Positions 44,497 through 48,131 of a stretch of DNA of 48,131 bases are shown piece by piece. Every line of letters begins with the position of its first letter. Position 1 is the first letter of the stretch. Under the pieces are notes generated by a model. It was given only the letters and a program-made list of their open reading frames with translations. It did no database searches and was not told the origin of the DNA. Where the stretch lies: contig CAIULN010000014.1 in NCBI GenBank assembly GCA_903900025.1, positions 1-48,131 of the forward strand. Direction: 5' to 3'. The translations under genes were made by a program, and so were the position numbers. This stretch comes from an uncultured Methanomicrobiales archaeon (lineage in GTDB: Archaea > Halobacteriota > Methanomicrobia > Methanomicrobiales > Methanospirillaceae).

Positions 44497-46791
44497 ATGA
44501 GAAAAATCGTACTTATAATTGGCATTATTGTTGGATTGTTACTCATAGGGATTGCTTCAGCGAGCGATTTCGGGCCATGGACAACAGAAACCGTGGATCA
44601 AACCAAAAATGTGGGAGAATATACCTCACTTGCGCTGAATTCTCTGGATTATCCGCGAATCAGCTACCTTGACAAGACTCACGGGGATCTGAAGTACGCG
44701 GCGTGGGACGGTACATCATGGAAGATCGAGACGGTTGACGGAACAACGAAGAACTTGAATGACCCCTCTCAGAAAGGAAGGGAATACAACCGAGCGGAAG
44801 TTGGCGAGTACTCCTCGTTGGCCCTTGACGCGGCTGGCAACCCACGAATCAGCTACTTTGACAAGACTCACGGGGATCTGAAGTACGCGGCGTGGGACGG
44901 TACATCATGGAAAATCGAGACGGTTGACGGAGCAACGAAGAAGGTGAATGACCATTCTCAGAAAGGAAGGGAATACAATTACGGGGAAGTTGGCGAGTAC
45001 TCCTCGTTGGCCCTTGACGCGGCTGGCAACCCGCGAATCAGCTACTTTGACAAGACTCACGGGGATCTGAAGTACGCGGTGTGGGATGGTACTTCGTGGA
45101 AGATAGAAACCGTAGACAGCAGCGGGAAGGTAGGTGAGTTTACCTCTATCAAGCTCGACATTAACAAAGATCCCCGGATCAGTTATTATGATCGGACAAA
45201 CGGAGACCTGAAATTTGCCGCATGGAATGGTGCAATTTGGCAGATAGAGACGGTTGATAGCACAAAGAAAGTCGGGATCTATACCTCTCTTTCACTGGAT
45301 TCTGTCGGAGACGCCCGGATCAGTTATTACGATGAAAAAAATCACGATCTGAAGTTCGCAAAGGGAACCGGGCACCAGCAAAGAAATCAGATTGCAGGCG
45401 ATTTATATGGGAAACCAATCTCTGCAGGTGAATTTTTAGAGAAGGTTTTTCCTGGATTTTTTGACAATATGTCCCCAGAGAGCAAACAAAAATATTATGA
45501 TAAGATGATTGATTGGAATCAACCTGAAAATGCAGAAGAAAAGTTATCTGGATACCTCCCTGCCACGTTTCTATCTAAATCATCATTAGGAACAGACGGT
45601 CAAATAGCAGCAGCCTCTGGAACAGGAACAGCTGTATTAGGTTGGGGAGATTCTGATATCAACACAAATCTGCCTAATGTAATTCATTCTGCTAGGACGT
45701 ATACCTTATTCCCATATCCTACGTACCCTGTGCCGGCTATTGCTGTTGCTTCATACCTTCAACGTTGGAATCCTCAAGGTGATTGGGATCAGAACCCTTG
45801 GGATCAGAAGGATGACAGTACAAACATACTATATAATAAAGGGTATGTAGCAACGGAGAAAGCGAAAATAGTTTCCGAATGTGGTTATTATCGAACATTC
45901 GGTGTACATGCGTTATGGCTTGAATCTCCACAAATACCATGCCCCCTTGGATGCGAACTTAATCCATATAAGAGTTCAATAAGTAGAACAATATGGGTCA
46001 ATTCCGGTTCTACCCAATACACAATTAACGCATTCTCAGGTTTAGGTGGATCTATCAATCCGCCAGGAGTAAGCACTGTTAATTGTGGCGATACTCCGAC
46101 ATTCACAATCAAACCAGGCAGTGGCTATGTAGTTGATCAAATCCTTGTAGACAACTCACCTGTAACGGAGAACCCCTATACATTCCCTCCGGTAGTAGCA
46201 GATCACACCATCTCCGCAACGTTCATACCGGCATCCGTTTCCGGTCCCGACTGGATCTGGTCACGGGATGGCTGGGGCGACTGGGAGCACATAGCAACAT
46301 GGTCAGGGAATATCGTCGGACCCTGTAGTGAGTACGGACCTGTAATGGTCAATGGCCATGGTGAGCACGGAGCAAATGTAAATCTTAACTCTGGTTCTGG
46401 GTCTTCCAGTGTCTGGCGCACCTTCACGGATCCATCCGGCAGCGGGTGGAATACCATCATCTTTGAAGGCTTGATGTCGGGATCAGATAGACCAGGGGGT
46501 CGCTGGATGACCATTGACGTGAACGGCCAGCAGGTGTTCGGCGGGACCGCCGGCCAGACGCCACCGGGTAACAACCAGATGTTCGAGATCACCGGGTCAT
46601 TCCCACAATCATCAACCGTGACGGTAAAAATATCGAACGGTCAGAACCCCCTTTGGGGGCCGTGGTTCTACATGGAGTTTCACTCGCTCAAACTCACCCA
46701 GGGGACCGCTCTGCGCATGACTGATAATGAAGCTCCTTTCGTCATTCCCGATGGTTCAGGACTGGTGACCAACGGAACAGCATCACAGTAA
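44497..46791 (+). CDS. Large secreted repeat protein (putative surface adhesin)
   Basis: A 764-residue exported protein. A signal peptide (VLIIGIIVGLLLIGIASAS) is followed by five repeats with the core SLALDxxGNPRISYxDKTHGDLKYA and WDGTSWKIETVD, likely blades of a propeller-like fold. The first three are nearly identical at the DNA level with a 189-bp period. The middle (about 300-500) is unrecognised and Trp/Tyr/Pro-rich. Residues 510-575 match a divergent InlB-type beta repeat (FSGLGGSINPPGVSTVNCGD). The C-terminal 170 residues are Gly/Trp-rich and beta-like. There is no membrane anchor. GGAG at 44486-44489 supports the start. Ligand unknown. Confidence 0.82.
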   Translation: MRKIVLIIGIIVGLLLIGIASASDFGPWTTETVDQTKNVGEYTSLALNSLDYPRISYLDKTHGDLKYAAWDGTSWKIETVDGTTKNLNDPSQKGREYNRAEVGEYSSLALDAAGNPRISYFDKTHGDLKYAAWDGTSWKIETVDGATKKVNDHSQKGREYNYGEVGEYSSLALDAAGNPRISYFDKTHGDLKYAVWDGTSWKIETVDSSGKVGEFTSIKLDINKDPRISYYDRTNGDLKFAAWNGAIWQIETVDSTKKVGIYTSLSLDSVGDARISYYDEKNHDLKFAKGTGHQQRNQIAGDLYGKPISAGEFLEKVFPGFFDNMSPESKQKYYDKMIDWNQPENAEEKLSGYLPATFLSKSSLGTDGQIAAASGTGTAVLGWGDSDINTNLPNVIHSARTYTLFPYPTYPVPAIAVASYLQRWNPQGDWDQNPWDQKDDSTNILYNKGYVATEKAKIVSECGYYRTFGVHALWLESPQIPCPLGCELNPYKSSISRTIWVNSGSTQYTINAFSGLGGSINPPGVSTVNCGDTPTFTIKPGSGYVVDQILVDNSPVTENPYTFPPVVADHTISATFIPASVSGPDWIWSRDGWGDWEHIATWSGNIVGPCSEYGPVMVNGHGEHGANVNLNSGSGSSSVWRTFTDPSGSGWNTIIFEGLMSGSDRPGGRWMTIDVNGQQVFGGTAGQTPPGNNQMFEITGSFPQSSTVTVKISNGQNPLWGPWFYMEFHSLKLTQGTALRMTDNEAPFVIPDGSGLVTNGTASQ
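44655..45120 (+). repeat. 189-bp tandem repeats inside the secreted protein gene
   Basis: The marker GACAAGACTC occurs at 44671, 44860 and 45049, exactly 189 bp (63 codons) apart. Copies two and three are almost identical for most of the unit, copy one only from its middle onward. This indicates recent in-frame duplication or recombination. Later repeats (45120-45370) have diverged and are shorter. Confidence 0.88.
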
Positions 46792-46810
46792 TGCAAAGAG
46801 ATCCATTCCA

Positions 46811-46820
46811 ATTTTTTTTG
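46811..46820 (+). terminator. T tract after the secreted repeat protein gene
   Basis: Eight T residues in a row lie about 20 bp after the stop at 46791, a plausible archaeal termination signal. Confidence 0.45.
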
Positions 46821-46924
46821 TATCAATGAAAACAAGAATTATCCAACTATCTATAATCACTTCATTGCGATCATCGTGGCATCCTAAAGATACAGACCGT
46901 TGAACCCGACATTTACAAACAACC

Positions 46925-47100
46925 GTCTGTTCTCATCGCGATGCCGCCCTTGCGTACATACTACACCGCGGACTCCGGCATGTGGCGATGGCCGGGCCGG
47001 TATTCAGGACAGGGGAAGGAGGTGTCGGGCGTGTTCATGGGGATCGGTGCAGGTGCGGGCGGTATTCATCATAGGGGAAGTAAGCGTCAAACGCGTCCAT
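46925..47100 (-). pseudogene. Decayed 5' end of an XPD-like helicase gene (copy B)
   Basis: Read on the minus strand, the first part is MDAFDAYFPYDEYRPH, which matches the intact helicase (MDAFDAYFPYDAYRPH), then the frame ends at a stop about four codons later. Overlapping that stop, a second ATG (47038) opens a diverged second copy: NTPDTSFPCPEYRPGHRH then MPESAV, a stop, and YVRKGGIAM, aligning with helicase residues 2-35 (SFP/YFP, EYRP/AYRP, RHMPE/RDMLE, RKGGIAM/REGSIAM). No Walker A follows. So this is a composite of a recent and an older remnant of the same gene start. Details were read by eye and need alignment. Confidence 0.75.
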
Positions 47101-47141
47101 TGGTACAGGGTTGGCGCTGCCGGGTTTTATGGGTGTGGGAA
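47052..47141 (-). repeat. Helicase promoter/start repeat, copy B
   Basis: This copy keeps the promoter and first 16 codons of the helicase: 84 of 90 positions match 42374-42463, including 45 contiguous identical bases around the start codon. The differences are a few third positions and the CTGAA/CTGCC change just upstream. It lies downstream of a YIP1 gene. Confidence 0.85.
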
Positions 47142-47174
47142 TGCGGGGCGAAGGTGAACAACCGTTTGTTGCTA

Positions 47175-47831
47175 TCAGGATCCGGTTATGATCATCCGTA
47201 GACTTTCGATCCATGCCTGCACAGGGATTGTCAGCCAGATGACGATCATTACCGGCACAATTGATACCGCAGCTGCTTTCCGGAACGTGAACCGGTGGGT
47301 GTGCTGTATCGCGAGGATCCAGAGATACCATTCCCAGAACAATATGATGAGACCGATGTTGGAAACAATCCCGTATCCATAATTTGCATACACGTCCAGT
47401 GGACCGACAACAGATGGCACCATGTACGCAACAATGAATATAATCCCGCTGAAAATTACCCAACCGAAAACTGAGATTACCCATGGCATCATACCATATC
47501 CTATATTCTGGACTGTTGCAGCCAGGGAACCTTTCCCGTCAAGCACGCGGGAGATACCATATGCACCCAGAAACATGACTCCCCATGTAACCAGCGGAGT
47601 CAGGACGTAATAACAGAGCCAATTCCCTATCGTTACCCCCCAACCGATATTGGCGAGGTTTAACGAAGCAGTGAGTGAGTAATAACCAAGTGCGATTACG
47701 AGCGGGAGCAGCGTGAGCAGGATCCCTGCCACCAGAATAATGAGCGGCGGGACCAGATTCACCTTCTCCCTGGCAACTCCTGAAAAAAAGGCGTCAGGGT
47801 GCAGGAATAAGTCTTTCAATCCAAAGAACAT
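47175..47831 (-). CDS. YIP1 family membrane protein (copy 2)
   Basis: A 218-residue protein with about five helices, paralogous to the gene at 43580-44182. Shared features are LFLHPDAFFSG near the N-terminus, NLVPPLI, the loop GKGSLAATVQNIGYGMMPWV, and WYLWILAIQHTHRFTFRKA near the end. The start ATG at 47831 is favoured by a TATA-like element at 47855-47866, giving a leader of about 5 nt; a TTG three codons earlier is unlikely. It lies between the two decayed helicase 5' copies. Function unknown. Confidence 0.8.
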   Translation of the reverse strand: MFFGLKDLFLHPDAFFSGVAREKVNLVPPLIILVAGILLTLLPLVIALGYYSLTASLNLANIGWGVTIGNWLCYYVLTPLVTWGVMFLGAYGISRVLDGKGSLAATVQNIGYGMMPWVISVFGWVIFSGIIFIVAYMVPSVVGPLDVYANYGYGIVSNIGLIILFWEWYLWILAIQHTHRFTFRKAAAVSIVPVMIVIWLTIPVQAWIESLRMIITGS

Positions 47832-47854
47832 GACACACAATGAATCGCACGGGT

Positions 47855-47866
47855 CTATTATTAAAT
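47855..47866 (-). promoter_or_regulatory. TATA element of the second YIP1 gene
   Basis: ATTTAATAATAG on the minus strand is centred about 30 bp upstream of the ATG at 47831. Confidence 0.45.
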
Positions 47867-47892
47867 ACTAAGGTAGGGTTGTCCGGTCCACT

Positions 47893-47943
47893 TCATTTCG
47901 GGGAATAGATGTTGTTCGGGAACCAGGCATCAAAGCCGTCCAT
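47893..47943 (-). pseudogene. Decayed 5' end of an XPD-like helicase gene (copy C)
   Basis: On the minus strand the frame reads MDGFDAWFPNNIYSPK followed by a stop (TGA), compared with MDAFDAYFPYDAYRPH in the intact gene. Similarity ends there. The upstream sequence, including the promoter, is the best-conserved part. A 16-codon peptide is unlikely to be functional; the piece is read as a gene-start remnant. Confidence 0.7.
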
Positions 47944-47981
47944 TGGTACAGGGTTGGCGCTGAAGGGTTTTATGGGTGTGG
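47917..47981 (-). repeat. Helicase promoter/start repeat, copy C
   Basis: The 45 bp from 47937 to 47981 are identical to 42416-42460 in the intact helicase gene, covering the promoter, start codon and two bases beyond. From 47917 to 47936 similarity is partial. The orientation is the same as copies A and B. Confidence 0.85.
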
Positions 47982-48028
47982 AAATGGGGGGGTGAAAATG
48001 AATAGGGACGGGGGAACCTAAAAAAAAA

Positions 48029-48131
48029 TTACGGGTACCTTGTTACGTCTACGCCCATCTCGGAAAAATGCGGATCGTTTGTGACAACCGAGGCATCAAC
48101 GGACCCGGCTGATGCAGCGATGATGGCATCC
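48029..48131 (-). CDS. PIN-domain protein, C-terminal part (VapC-like; partial)
   Basis: The last 33 codons and stop of a gene entering from beyond the window. The sequence DAIIAASAGSVDASVVTNDP with HFSEMGVDV matches the C-terminal acidic motif region of PIN-domain ribonucleases (D-A-x-I-A-A and V-V-T-N-D-x-H-F). Many such proteins are toxins of VapBC pairs. The partner antitoxin, if any, would be outside the window. It lies just past helicase copy C at the edge of the accessory region. Confidence 0.8.
   Translation of the reverse strand, partial: DAIIAASAGSVDASVVTNDPHFSEMGVDVTRYP

Noticed and set aside
44655-45120. Tandem 189-bp repeats considered as a CRISPR or satellite array
   Set aside because: The period is an exact multiple of three, the frame is open throughout and units encode a protein repeat, with no spacers.
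46941-47201. A plus-strand frame across helicase copy B
   Set aside because: It is antisense to the recognisable helicase remnant and lacks any gene-like start.

Overview
The window reads as chromosomal DNA of a methanogenic euryarchaeon, most likely of the order Methanomicrobiales (Methanoregula-like; the order is an inference). The archaeal call rests on a replication factor C large subunit with a C-terminal PCNA-binding box, a family B DNA polymerase, an XPD/Rad3-type helicase, archaemetzincin, UPF0146, form III RuBisCO, an AIR-synthase-like methanogenesis marker protein 2, and many TATA-type promoters about 25 bp upstream of leaderless or nearly leaderless starts. No rRNA, tRNA, CRISPR array, transposase or integrase was seen.

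Layout. 0-3 kb: methanogenesis marker 2 (cut by the window edge) divergent from rfcL, then UPF0146 and amzA. 3-9 kb: a tandem pair of HEAT-repeat proteins with C-terminal membrane segments, a histone-deacetylase-fold enzyme, small membrane, HEAT and secreted proteins, a flavodoxin and a tautomerase. 9-15 kb: CBS-containing family II pyrophosphatase, then uvrA-uvrC overlapping by 4 bp. 15-18.5 kb: ferredoxin, lipoprotein, iron-sulfur flavoprotein, a small Cys/His protein and a surface protein. 18.6-24.7 kb: form III RuBisCO, a decayed uvrB fragment, a winged-helix protein, an unknown protein, a GNAT and intact uvrB. 24.8-39 kb: five membrane sensor proteins sharing a four-helix N-terminal module, interleaved with a split YeeE/YedE transporter, an mdh-polB operon, TspO and pyrD-pyrK. 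39-42.4 kb: mobA, ogt and an XPD-like helicase, the last two overlapping. 42.6-48.1 kb: an A+T-richer accessory region with secreted proteins, two YIP1-family paralogues and the C-terminus of a PIN-domain protein.

DNA repair and replication dominate the recognisable genes: rfcL, uvrA, uvrB, uvrC, polB, the XPD-like helicase and ogt. The sensor proteins form a second theme. Three of the five lack an ATPase domain, and one of those has also lost its phospho-acceptor histidine; no response regulator is present.

The most unusual signal is that the promoter and first codons of the XPD-like helicase occur three times in the same orientation (42374-42463, 47052-47141, 47917-47981). Only the first copy leads into an intact gene, and the copies bracket the accessory genes. 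A comparable arrangement exists at uvrB: a decayed piece from its 5' part (about 20050-20200) lies upstream of the intact gene in the same orientation, with three accessory genes between. Together these suggest insertion or recombination at the 5' ends of helicase-type repair genes, with regeneration of the gene start.
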